DNA from: Rhizophagus sp. LPA8_4_AMF
Lineage: Eukaryota > Glomeromycota > Glomeromycetes > Glomerales > Glomeraceae
Assembly (NCBI GenBank): GCA_021464525.1
Contig: JADRCO010000248.1
Span: 1-41,135, forward strand
DNA length: 41,135 bases
Reading direction: 5' to 3'
Below are positions 31,801-41,135 of the stretch, piece by piece (the first letter of the stretch is position 1; the number at the start of each line of letters is the position of its first letter). The translations under genes were made by a program, and so were the position numbers. The notes below the pieces were generated by a model, which searched no databases, had not been told where the DNA came from, and was given only the letters and a program-made list of their open reading frames with translations.

Positions 31801-34800
31801 GCAAACAGCAATTGATAATGATCTAAACATTTTATTAATACAAATCAAGAAATTATTTGAAAATTGCAAATATCTAGATGATAATGCTTTACAGGCTTTC
31901 ACAAAAGCATTATGTAAGTTAAATGCTTTTACAAGTGGTATTCCATTGGACACTGAAGTTTCAATAACAGGACAAGATAACGTACCTACCGAGGGCAAGA
32001 TAACCAAATCTACACCGTTGAGTGCTATGATAGGGAATGTAAGAATGAATTAATTTCTTGAAAGTTCTTTAATATCTATGTATTGAATTACAATGGTTTT
32101 ACATGTAATCTTTATATTTACATTCCTTGTAGAAGTCAGATGAAAAATCTTTTGCTATCAACAAACTTCACTTAGTTGCATTAATTAACATGCCCCGGTT
32201 GATAGCACGTGAACCTTCCCTAATATGGGATTTAATAATATCTCATCTCATTAAAACTGCAAATTACGTATCTACTCCACCACCAATTCGTATGCAAGCT
32301 TGTGAAACAATTGCAGATATTGTCATTCAAGCAATGAGCTATGCAAGTTCTGAGCATATGGAAATTGACGAAAGAATACAAATGCAATTGCTCGTTTCAT
32401 TAAGTCAATTAGTAAATAATCCAGAAAAAAATCCACAAGACGTGAGCAAAGGTTTTCATGTTGAAGTTAGAAAAATGGGCCTTGAAACGTTGAATAAATT
32501 GTTACAAACATCAGGTCATTCATTTACTTATGGTTGGAGTATGATATTTGACATGATAAGAAGCGTTTGCATTGTATCTTTTCCTAATGAACCTGGCGAT
32601 GATGAGACAGACACAGTGAGTGTTGAAAGTACAAGCGTAATTGATACACCATCTTTTGGTGTTTCAAATACAAAAACTTCTGGTTTGGTTCGTGTAGCAT
32701 TTCCCTGTTTACAACTTATATGTACAGATTTCCTGTCATTATTATCACCCGAGTGTTTGAAACAATGCATCAATACATTGAGCGCATTTGGTTTACAAAT
32801 GGATGATTTGAATATTAGTTTGACCGCAATTGGTCTTTTATGGAATGTCTCGGATTTTATTCAAACTAAAAGGGCAGAATTAGAAAAAGATGCTGAAGAA
32901 AACGTCGAGGAAGAACCGACAGAAACTAAAAAAGATATTACAGTTGAACAGGAAATTGATCAATTAATTCAAGGTAAATTGAAAGCTCAAACAATGAACG
33001 CTCTATGGATGTTATTATTATTACAACTTTCAAAGATATGCTCTGATACTAGGCCTGAAGTAAGAAATGGAGCAAATCAAACTTTATTTCGTACAATTGA
33101 TATGAATGGGGCAGTATTAAAAACTCAAACTTGGCATACTTGCATTTGGAAAGTTTTGTTTCCTTTATTAGATTCTGTAAAACTTGCATCAGAACGAGCA
33201 GTTAAAGCAATGCAGCAGCAACAATTAAATGGTAGTACCGAAAAAATCTCTTCTCCACAAAAGGAAATCAGTGGATTTATGGTACACCATTCTAGAAATA
33301 CAGTTGATAAACAATGGGACGAAACAAAAGTTTTAGTATTAACTGGAATATCAGGAATTTTTAAAAATTTTTTACACATGTTAGTAAATTTGGATGATTT
33401 TGAACAAGCATGGGGATTATTATTATCACATTTGCAAGATTCTTGTTTAAATTCGAGTCATGAAGTAGCTATTGCTTCAATTAAATCTTTAAATACAATA
33501 ATTCAATTCCCAGATGATGCCCATACAGAAGAATATACAGAAGAATTTAAAGAAAAGATTTTACCATTGTGGCAAACTGCCTGGGTTATCTGGGAGAGAA
33601 TTGGATTGGGTATGATTACAATATCAGATACAAGTCTTCGTGACTTAGAAGTTAATTATAATAATTCTCCAGCCGAAATAAGTGTCGTACCGACACAGTT
33701 TACTCAAGATACTTTAACCGCTTACATTGTAACTTTTGGCGATCTTTATCATGTTATTCGCTCCAAATTTCAAATAAATGAAATAAGAAGATTATTTAAA
33801 GTAATTAAAGGAATATTAGCATATTCCAAAAGTCCTTCTTATAGACCAGACTATGACTATCTTACTCCATTACAAGAAGCGGTATTAGATATTGTTTTTA
33901 GAATTGATTTGAGTGTTCCAGGTGCTCCTGCTGCAGTTTTATGTGAATTTGCGGATTATATAACTTTAGCTTTTACAAAAAAACAAGAAGACGAAAAAGT
34001 TGCTAGGAAAAAAAAATCTAAGGACAGTCACATTGGTTTACAGAAATCTATAAATAGCCCAACTTCGTCTAAAGGAGAAAATGGTGGTGGTATTACTTCA
34101 AATAAATCATATTTGACAGTCACCTATATTATTTTTTCAAAAACATCTATGCGTAAGGCAAAGGAATTGTTCAAAAAATTTGTTAATGACCAAGGAGTTT
34201 ATTCTGAGGGGGTTTTCGCAAAAATTATAAAGGTAATTAATATTTAATCAAAATAAGTTCGAACATTTTTCTTTTGTTGATATTTTCTGATTTGTTGACA
34301 AATACTAGTCATATGGAGTACCCATGAAGTTGAAATATAATTGTCCTCCATCGGGAAAGCATGTTGAAGATATCGAACTTTGGAAAATTGCGACTACAGC
34401 TTTATTAGAAATCGTAAAAGACGGGTTGACCGCACTTGAGAATTTTGGTGACGGTAAAAATCTTTTTTATTATTATTATCATTAAAAAAAAAACTAATAA
34501 TAGTTATTAAGATATCTTTCAAATCGAAAAAAAATATTTTTTTCCATCAGTAATATCAGATGAATGTTTTGTTAATACATGGAAACAATTGGTGGATGTC
34601 CTTCATGGTGCACTTATTTCTAACAGGTAAAAATTGTATTGACAAAATCGTGAAATTTTTATTAAAAATAAAGTTATATTTATATTATATGCATTTTTAC
34701 CTGTCAGTAATCCTCAAACGTCTATCAAGATGGAACAGCAAGATACTGATGAAGATTTCGACATGAATTTTTTATTCCGACTACAGTCGGATGTAATGGT

Positions 34801-35656
34801 TCATATGGGTCGTCCTCGTGTGCCACAAAGTCTAATAAGGGATTTAGTAAAAACTATTCAAGAAGGATCCCAATTATATTTCTCCGATGTGAAGAGACAA
34901 GAAATTATGAATGATTATTTAAATAAACCCTTACCAATACCAAATAGAACACAATCCCGTACCAAAAAATCTTTAGAGAAATTATCCGAAAAAGTGGAAG
35001 GCAGTACCACAAAAATTGTACCTGTAGCTAGAGAACGATTTGCGTATGCTTGTTTACAATGTTTATTTGATTTATGTTCGGATGATCAAACTGGCGAACA
35101 AGAAATACGACAGAGAATAGCTGAAGTCGCTGCTCCTATTTTGTTGGAACGATGCGGTTCCGTAATTCGTAATTTTACAGCAGATCAACCTTTACTCGGT
35201 AAAGTGCCATTTCCAAGGTCAGTTCAAACATATATTTTGTGGTGTTGGGAATGTATATGTTGATCACTTAAGAGGGCGAATTGGTTAATAGTACATGATT
35301 TAAACATTAGCCTTTCTTCCAGGGTACGAAACGACGAAATCCTATTAATTTTGCAACAATTGATAAAATTGAAGTTTCGCCGAAATATTTTAGATGTTAA
35401 CGAGGAAGAAGTAGAATCCAGTAAGTTTTTTTTTTAGCGATTGACAATTTATTTACTTATATTTTAAATAAATACAAACTTTTAATTAATATGTTCAATA
35501 GATCCATTAAAAAAACAAGTTTTGTCTGGACCTATTGCACATCTATTTTATTTATATCCTGTCGTATGTGAAGCAATTAACTTACCAGACGAAACTATTA
35601 GGGCTTTACTAAAAGAATGTTTGAGAAAAGTCGGTGAAGAATTGGGCGTTTATTAA
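28809..35656 (+). CDS. MON2: MON2-type Golgi/endosome trafficking protein, 15 exons
   Basis: Exons: 28809-28892, 29099-29165, 29244-29368, 29444-29578, 29650-29785, 29904-30088, 30164-30304, 30451-30824, 30898-32038, 32133-34232, 34309-34453, 34551-34626, 34708-35217, 35323-35420, 35502-35656. All are GT-AG and phase-consistent and give 1823 residues (yeast Mon2 ~1636, human ~1717). The N-terminus matches the DCB region: [20 protein letters not shown], then [10 protein letters not shown] and [31 protein letters not shown]-like region includes [17 protein letters not shown] and [18 protein letters not shown]. The large exons 9-10 encode HEAT-like helices and the Mon2 C-terminal region, with a Ser-rich insertion at ~690-755. 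There is no Sec7 catalytic domain, as expected for Mon2, a large-ARF-GEF-like scaffold that works with the flippase Neo1 and Dop1 on Golgi/endosome membranes. It ends VGEELGVY. Confidence 0.93.
29806..29840. other. Homopolymer hairpin in MON2 intron 5
   Basis: CCTAT followed by ~15 T, then GGG, then ~8 A and TAGG can fold back on itself. It lies within the intron 29786-29903 and does not disturb the splice sites. Confidence 0.55.
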
Positions 35657-36439
35657 ACTATAATTATAATACTAATATATAATAATTTATAGATTTTTGG
35701 ACGAATAACTATTGTTTCTTTTTAAAATAAATTAATTTTTTTTATATATTTATTTGATCTTAAATAAGTATTGGATTGTGCCTAATTCAATGATATGTTC
35801 ATCATAAAAACGTCAGTCATATCTTTTGTCAAACCTTACGTAATGGTTTATCAATGCACCAAGATGATGTTAGATATCTTTGACCGAACTAGAGACTGGA
35901 TTTGTGGAAACCCAAATACAACCTGTCGATTTGATCATAAAATTCATTTTTAAAATTTCGAAATAAAGATAGTTTTCGAAATAAATATAAGCCGATTTGC
36001 TTTCGTTATATTTTATTTTTAAAAAAAGAGGACTATCGAGATGTCGGAGCTACCGAAAGACTGATTATACAGTTTCACGATCATACATTAAACGCATATC
36101 AATCTTCATTCCAAAATTTGGCGTCAATATAAATTCATATATGGGATTAAATTCATAATACTGCATGGTTTGAAACTTCCAATTCTGGTAAAATCTGCGT
36201 GTCATGTAACAAAAATATGCCTAAATCTAACACGGAGTGGCCAACGTTTTACTCATGTCATGTGATACATAATATAATAATATGGTGCTGTATAAAAAGC
36301 CCTATCAAATGTCATCATATAGGCAAAATTTTTTTGTGTATCCACTAGCCCCGCAAGTCTAAAAAGTTACAACGAAGACCCTACATCTATCTATAGTTGA
36401 ATTAGAAAATACAATAATTCTGTAACGTCGACAAAAAAA
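35657..36439. promoter_or_regulatory. Intergenic region with promoter of the FHA-RING gene
   Basis: 783 bp between MON2 and the FHA-RING gene. No ORF of note. The FHA-RING promoter with a TATA-like box at 36291-36298 lies near the right end. Confidence 0.5.
36291..36298 (+). promoter_or_regulatory. TATA-like box (TATAAAAA)
   Basis: TATAAAAA, preceded by the GC-containing GGTGCTG, lies 142 bp upstream of the ATG at 36440. A start site about 30 bp downstream would leave a leader of ~115 nt. It is the clearest TATA-like match next to a gene in the window. Function is inferred from position. Confidence 0.5.
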
Positions 36440-38183
36440 ATGTCACCACAACCACCACAAGATCAACCACCTGCTATTCGTATAGTACCCCATATAGAGG
36501 GACCTCGTTCTCTGCATTTCGACATCATCGAGCGTGAAGTTTCTGAAGGAGTTGTTATAAAAATTGGACGTTTTACAGATAAAGCTAATGTTCCTAATAG
36601 AGTTACTTTTAAAAGTAAAGTTGTGTCTAGAGGACATGCAGAAATTTGGAATGAAGACGGAAAGGTATTTAATTGAATTTTATTATTATGAGAGAAATTA
36701 GTTAAGGGTGTGGTATTTGGTCGAATTCGTACAATATGAAATTCAGATTATAGTTAATAATAATATTTGTTCTTTTTTTTAACAATGTTATATAACTTTT
36801 ATTATCTTTTTTACATAGTTTTTAATTAGAGATACAAAGTCATCATCTGGCACATTCCTTAACCACAATAGATTATCCGCTCCAGGTGTTGAAAGCAAAC
36901 CATTTTCATTAAAAGATGGTGATATTGTTCAACTTGGAGTTGACTATCAAGGAGGAACAGAAGGTGAGATAAACGAATCAATTTTAGCATTTAAATAAAT
37001 TTCAAATTTACTTATATTTTTTATTTTTAATAGAAATTTATCGATGTGTAAAAATGCGCATAGAGTTAAATCGTTCATGGCAAAGACAACTTAATCCATT
37101 TAAGTAAGCTTGTTTAAAATATTATTAAACGATTCTAAAAATTCTCAAATATTTTTATAATAATAATTTGTTTCTTACTTCTTTTTTTAAAAAAAAAATC
37201 GAATGATTTTACCCTTTAGTCTTAATGCATTGAAACAATTAAAACAATTGACAGGTCCAGACGCTGTTAAACATCAAACAACGGATTGCTGTATTTGTTT
37301 ATGCGGCATTGGCCCTTGTCAAGCATTATTCGTTGCACCTTGCTCCCATGTTTTCCATTATAAATGTATACGACCACTTTTAATTAACCATCATCCAGGT
37401 CTTTCGTGTCCAATTTGCCGGAGTTATGCAGATTTAGAAGCACCTATTGATAATCAAATTGATTGGGAACAATTACTTGCTGAACAAGAGGAAACCGAGA
37501 AAAATGAAGCTATAAAAAAAAAAAGCAATTCGAATGAGGAACAAAACGAAATAACTTCTCGTAATGTACCTTCTACATCATATATAACATCAAATGCATC
37601 GAATACAATAGAAACTTTAAACACAGATAAGCTTTTACCTCCTACCCCACAAGATGGCCAACTTATGACACAAGAAGAAATTGATGAACGGTTTGATCAA
37701 ACTAGCCATTCAGCGTTCGTTTTGGAAGCATCATCTCCGTCATCATCTTCTGCTGTACCTATACCTTTAAGAAATCGGAACCCATCAGATGAAGTGGAAG
37801 ATCCCAGTTTTATTCTTGGCCGCACATTACCATCGAGTCTCTCAGATATTTCAGATATTCCTCAGATGGCTTTTCCTGAAGATATTGTCGATAATAGATC
37901 ACCATCACCACAAAATCAAAATAATTCGCCTAGACTTGGTGAAATTGCTGAAGAAGATGAAGGTACGATGAGTTCACCTTCATCAAATCCTTCCGGACAA
38001 CCTCAAAATAATGGTTCATCATCTTTACACGAGCTTAGTTCTTCAGCAAGTGCAAGTGATGATGATGATGTGTTATTAGGAAAAGGAGTATTAGCCAATA
38101 GACAGACAAATAATTCGCGAGTAAAAGGAAAAGGTGTTGATCGATTAAGAATCGATGGAAATGAGAGAGAAAATGTATCATGA
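36440..38183 (+). CDS. FHA and RING-H2 E3 ubiquitin ligase (Dma1/CHFR/RNF8 type), 4 exons
   Basis: Exons 36440-36664, 36819-36963, 37034-37103 and 37220-38183 give 467 residues, phase-consistent. The FHA domain (~25-140) shows the phosphothreonine-binding signature: IGRF (G43-R44), SRGH (S63-H66) and SSSGTFLN (83-90). The RING has C170-x2-C173, then C188-S-H190-x2-H193-x2-C196 and C210-P-I-C213, a C3H2C3 RING-H2 pattern with APCSHVFHYKCIRPLL. This FHA-then-RING order with short spacing is that of fungal Dma1/Dma2, which restrain septation and mitotic exit and control septins and the spindle checkpoint. The remaining ~245 residues are a Ser/Pro/Asn/Glu-rich tail with acidic clusters and no domain, longer than I expect for yeast Dma proteins. 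The gene uses the ATG after the TATA-like box. Confidence 0.93.
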
Positions 38184-40186
38184 AAAAGTAAAAAAAAAGT
38201 TAGACATATTTATTTATGGAATAAATTTATAATTATTTGGACTATAATTTACGACTTATGCGACATATTTTGTTGTAAGTTCATTTTCATTTATATATGA
38301 TAAACTGATTTTAATTTTTACAATCAACTTCATGGATAAACAACAAATGGACAAAATTATCGACATTTAACAATTAATTTTAGTATTCTAGTATTTTGGA
38401 TGGTAAATGAGGCAAATGTGACTGCGAATAGGCTTTTTTTGATACATTATGTTAATTTGTTTAGGCTATTTGTTGTAAAACATATGTTTTTCTAACGACA
38501 ATTATACATATTTTCTTGCTTTACATATTCATCTATAGTACAATTTGGAAAAAACATGGTTTTTAGTTTTCTTTTTTTTTATGCTTTTTTTTTGTAACAA
38601 TATATAAATATGTATTTTTTTTTAAAAAAAAAAAAATTTTATTATGTAAAAGATTACTGATTTAAATGAATTTTTTACAAAATTATTTATTCATTTTAGC
38701 AAAAACTTACTTTTTTTTTACATATATCATTTAATCGATCAGCTACGTTATTTCTGATTAATTAAAACGCAAAAAAAACTTTTATCGGTTGTGATCTTGA
38801 TGATGTAATATTTTGTAAATCTTTTATTGTTCATGTGGCATGATTGTGAGAATTATTTTCATTTAGGATTAGTAATTTTATAGATTATTTTTCGCAACTA
38901 GGGGCTTATTTATTCTTAGATTTAAATATTTGTCACGCGAGGTGATCGAATATGATAGATAAATCATGTGATGATTCGAACGATTTCTAAACAGAATTTC
39001 TTTAGGGTCCAGTAATCATGCCATAATAATTATTTCCAAAAATAGTTATGAAATATTAAGGCTAAAAAAGAAAACTAATACTTATTAAGATACAAATGGT
39101 ATTCTAATATGAATTTTATTATATTCAATCAGACAATGTAAACATAAAATAATCTATTTATATTGTTTAAATCAAATAAATTTTTATTATTAAATATAAT
39201 TTAATAAAAGGTAAATGTATTTCTTTTTGTTATTAATAAAGAAATCTGCCAATTGAATTCTAATTTCTTAAATAAAATATTGTTATTGATTATTGTTACC
39301 AATTTTGACAAGTTTGAATTATTTTAATAAATTTTTTTTGAGTATTGCTAAATATTACTACTGGTGATTATCACCTTACCAGAATTATTGGGTAAGTAGA
39401 ATTAAAAAAATGTTAAAAAATGTTATGAAATTCTGCCTATTAATATTTACTAATATTGGTGTTGTAAGAATTATCTGTAGTTAGATTTAGCAATACCCAT
39501 TTTTTTTATGCAATTCTAATTATTATAACTAATTACATATATTTATCTGATAATTTTCATCTTTTTTATTTTATCTATTTGTAATATATGTAATATAATA
39601 ATATTGTAATTTTTTGTAAAACAAATTACTTAAATTCAAAGTTATTATTGAAGTTAATAATATTAATAATTTCAAGTAAACTATAAAAAAAGAAAAAAAA
39701 TTATATTTAATAATTTTACTTTTAATAAACAAATAATATTTCAATAAAAATTAAAAATAGTAGCAAAAAATTAGAGAAATTTTTTATAATATCTAAAAAA
39801 TAACAGTTAAATTATAATAATTTTTTTTTTTTTCTGCAGTACATGTTATATTTTATTAAAGTTAATGTAAATTACAAATCGCAAAAAATGAAAATAGCTA
39901 TCTAATGTAATTAAATATAACACCACCCATTATTCTAGTAAACCCTATGTATACATTGTCAGTAAAATCTTATTTCTATATGGGTAGAATTGTAGATTAA
40001 CAATCCATCTTAGTGAAACTATCCCATAATATAAGGAACTTAATGTCTAAGAACCTGCTGCATTGCTAATTTTATAACCCCTACTGATCTTTTAAAATGG
40101 TGATAAAAGTATACCGCTAATTTATATAACTCTATTATCTCTTGCGTATGATTGCTAAAGTCAGAATTTCACTCAATAATGTTTTT
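38184..40186. other. Gene-free AT-rich region, 2 kb
   Basis: Downstream of the FHA-RING gene there are only long A/T homopolymers and short frames full of stops on both strands. No RNA gene, ORF or element boundary was found. Confidence 0.5.
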
Positions 40187-40228
40187 TGATCACATGATAA
40201 AGGAATTTTCCAGCTGATCACATGATAA
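40187..40228. repeat. 14-bp direct repeat pair TGATCACATGATAA
   Basis: Perfect copies lie at 40187-40200 and 40215-40228, 28 bp apart and each containing the TGATCA palindrome. They sit about 40 bp before the likely left end of the terminal array and may be an element footprint or a local duplication. Confidence 0.6.
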
Positions 40229-40268
40229 TGTTGTTAATTCTTTCAATATTATATATAATAGGTTTAAT

Positions 40269-41135
40269 TAAAGCTCCATATAAACTGAGCCAGCTTGCAA
40301 GTTAGCTCGAGCTTTTCAAGCCAAGCTGAGCTGAGCCATGTTTAAAATAGCTTGATGGCTCGCGAGCCAGCTTGAAAAAAGCTTGAGCCAGCAATGGGCT
40401 TGGCTCAAAAAGCTCGAGCCAGAATTTATTCAGCTCGAACCAGCTCAAGTTGGCTATCATACAAAAACGTTATGAAATATTTTTGTATAATAATATATCT
40501 AAAAAAACGTTTCGCAACATTTTTTTTCAATACTTTAACAAAAAATGTTGCGAAACCGTTTTTTGTTTAATAATCTATTAAAAAAATGTTTTGCAACATT
40601 TTTTTCTGATACTTTAACAAAAAATGTTGCGAAACATTTTTTTGTATAATATCATATAAAAAAAAACGTTTTGCAACATTTTTTTTTATCTTTAACAAAA
40701 GACAGTGCGAAACCATTTTTTGTATAATATTATATTAAAAAAATGTTTTGCAATGTTTTTTTTTGATACTTCAACAAAAAATGTTGCAAAACCGTTTTTT
40801 GTTTAATAATATATCAAAAAATATTTCACAACGTTTTTTTAATGTTTTAACAAAAAACGTTGCAAACCCATTTTTTGTTTAATAATATATCAAAAAAACG
40901 GTTCACAACGTTTTTTTCTGATACTTTAACAACAAACATTGCAAAACATTTTTTTGTATAATATCATATAAAAAAAAAATGTTTCGCAACATTTTTTTCT
41001 AATACTTTAACAAAAAATATTGCAAAACGTTTTTTTGTATAATATCATACTAAAAAAAACATTTCACAACATTTTTTTTAATACTTTAACAAAAAACGTT
41101 GCGAAACCATTTTTTGTTTAATAATATATCAAAAA
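40269..41135. repeat. Second palindrome-array element, truncated by window end
   Basis: A possible left terminus TAAAGCTC (40269-40276) leads into ~180 bp rich in GAGCCAGCT/AGCTCGAGC words. From ~40450 to the window end follow units of AACAAAAAATGTTGCGAAAC...AAAAAACGTTTCGCAACATTTTTTT-ATACTTT with a period near 60-65 bp, at least ten copies. Each unit is an inverted repeat around an AT-rich TTTAATAATATATC spacer. The composition and unit sequence match the array at 3018-3420. The right end is outside the window. Confidence 0.75.

Noticed and set aside
40450-41135. Array considered as a centromere or telomere satellite
   Set aside because: Units are inverted hairpins with variable length that match an element-bounded array elsewhere. 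No telomere-type TTAGGG runs are present.
1-41135. tRNA and rRNA genes
   Set aside because: I looked for B-box-like GGTTCGAATC words with paired arms and found none convincing. GGTTCAAGTTAT near 24960 lacks a partner A box and cloverleaf.

Overview
The window is AT-rich nuclear DNA from an intron-rich eukaryote, most likely a fungus of the Glomeromycotina (arbuscular mycorrhizal fungi; Rhizophagus-like). This placement rests on several things. There is a fungal Tup1 corepressor and a fungal Dma-type FHA-RING ligase. Introns are short (about 50-200 nt), GT-AG and AT-rich. A leucine-rich-repeat/coiled-coil protein is of a style I associate with these fungi, and transposon debris fills the left end. 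The species call is an inference from memory of family style, not from a search.

Layout. 1-4500 is repeat and transposon territory. It holds AT-rich direct repeats, a decayed transposon-type ORF on the minus strand (146-1659), and inside that ORF an 804-bp non-autonomous DNA element (496-1299) with 13-bp terminal inverted repeats and a perfect 8-bp target duplication. Further right are a ~105-bp tandem repeat and a palindrome array. 4545-6518 (+) is the OLA1/YchF P-loop ATPase with two plausible starts, one adding a mitochondrial-type presequence. 7007-8125 (-) is a Ser/Thr/Pro-rich single-pass membrane protein. 9589-11955 (-) is a 788-residue LRR plus long coiled-coil protein. 13440-14602 (-) is an unrecognised two-exon gene. 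15852-17973 (+) is a type II membrane protein with a C1GALT/Fringe-like (GT31) domain that has lost the DxD metal motif. 18719-22047 (-) is a ten-exon TUP1 corepressor. 25503-25972 (-) is a small uncertain gene. 26487-28260 (-) is a four-exon homologue of the plant IQM calmodulin-binding family. It is divergent from 28809-35656 (+), a fifteen-exon MON2 Golgi/endosome trafficking scaffold of about 1823 residues. 36440-38183 (+) is an FHA plus RING-H2 E3 ligase of the Dma1/CHFR/RNF8 type. From 38184 the sequence is gene-free, ending at 40269-41135 in a second large palindrome array that runs off the window.

The genes are unrelated housekeeping and regulatory genes, not an operon or a cluster: translation/stress ATPase, transcriptional corepressor, Golgi trafficking, mitotic checkpoint ubiquitin ligase. 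I see no multi-gene defence or biosynthetic system. The most novel material is the repeat biology: a clean hAT-like MITE interrupting another transposon's ORF, whose internal palindrome motif recurs in the two large arrays. Next come the OLA1 dual start and the degenerate glycosyltransferase.

Exon boundaries were chosen by hand from GT-AG sites, reading-phase continuity and family similarity. All multi-exon models given as firm keep phase throughout.
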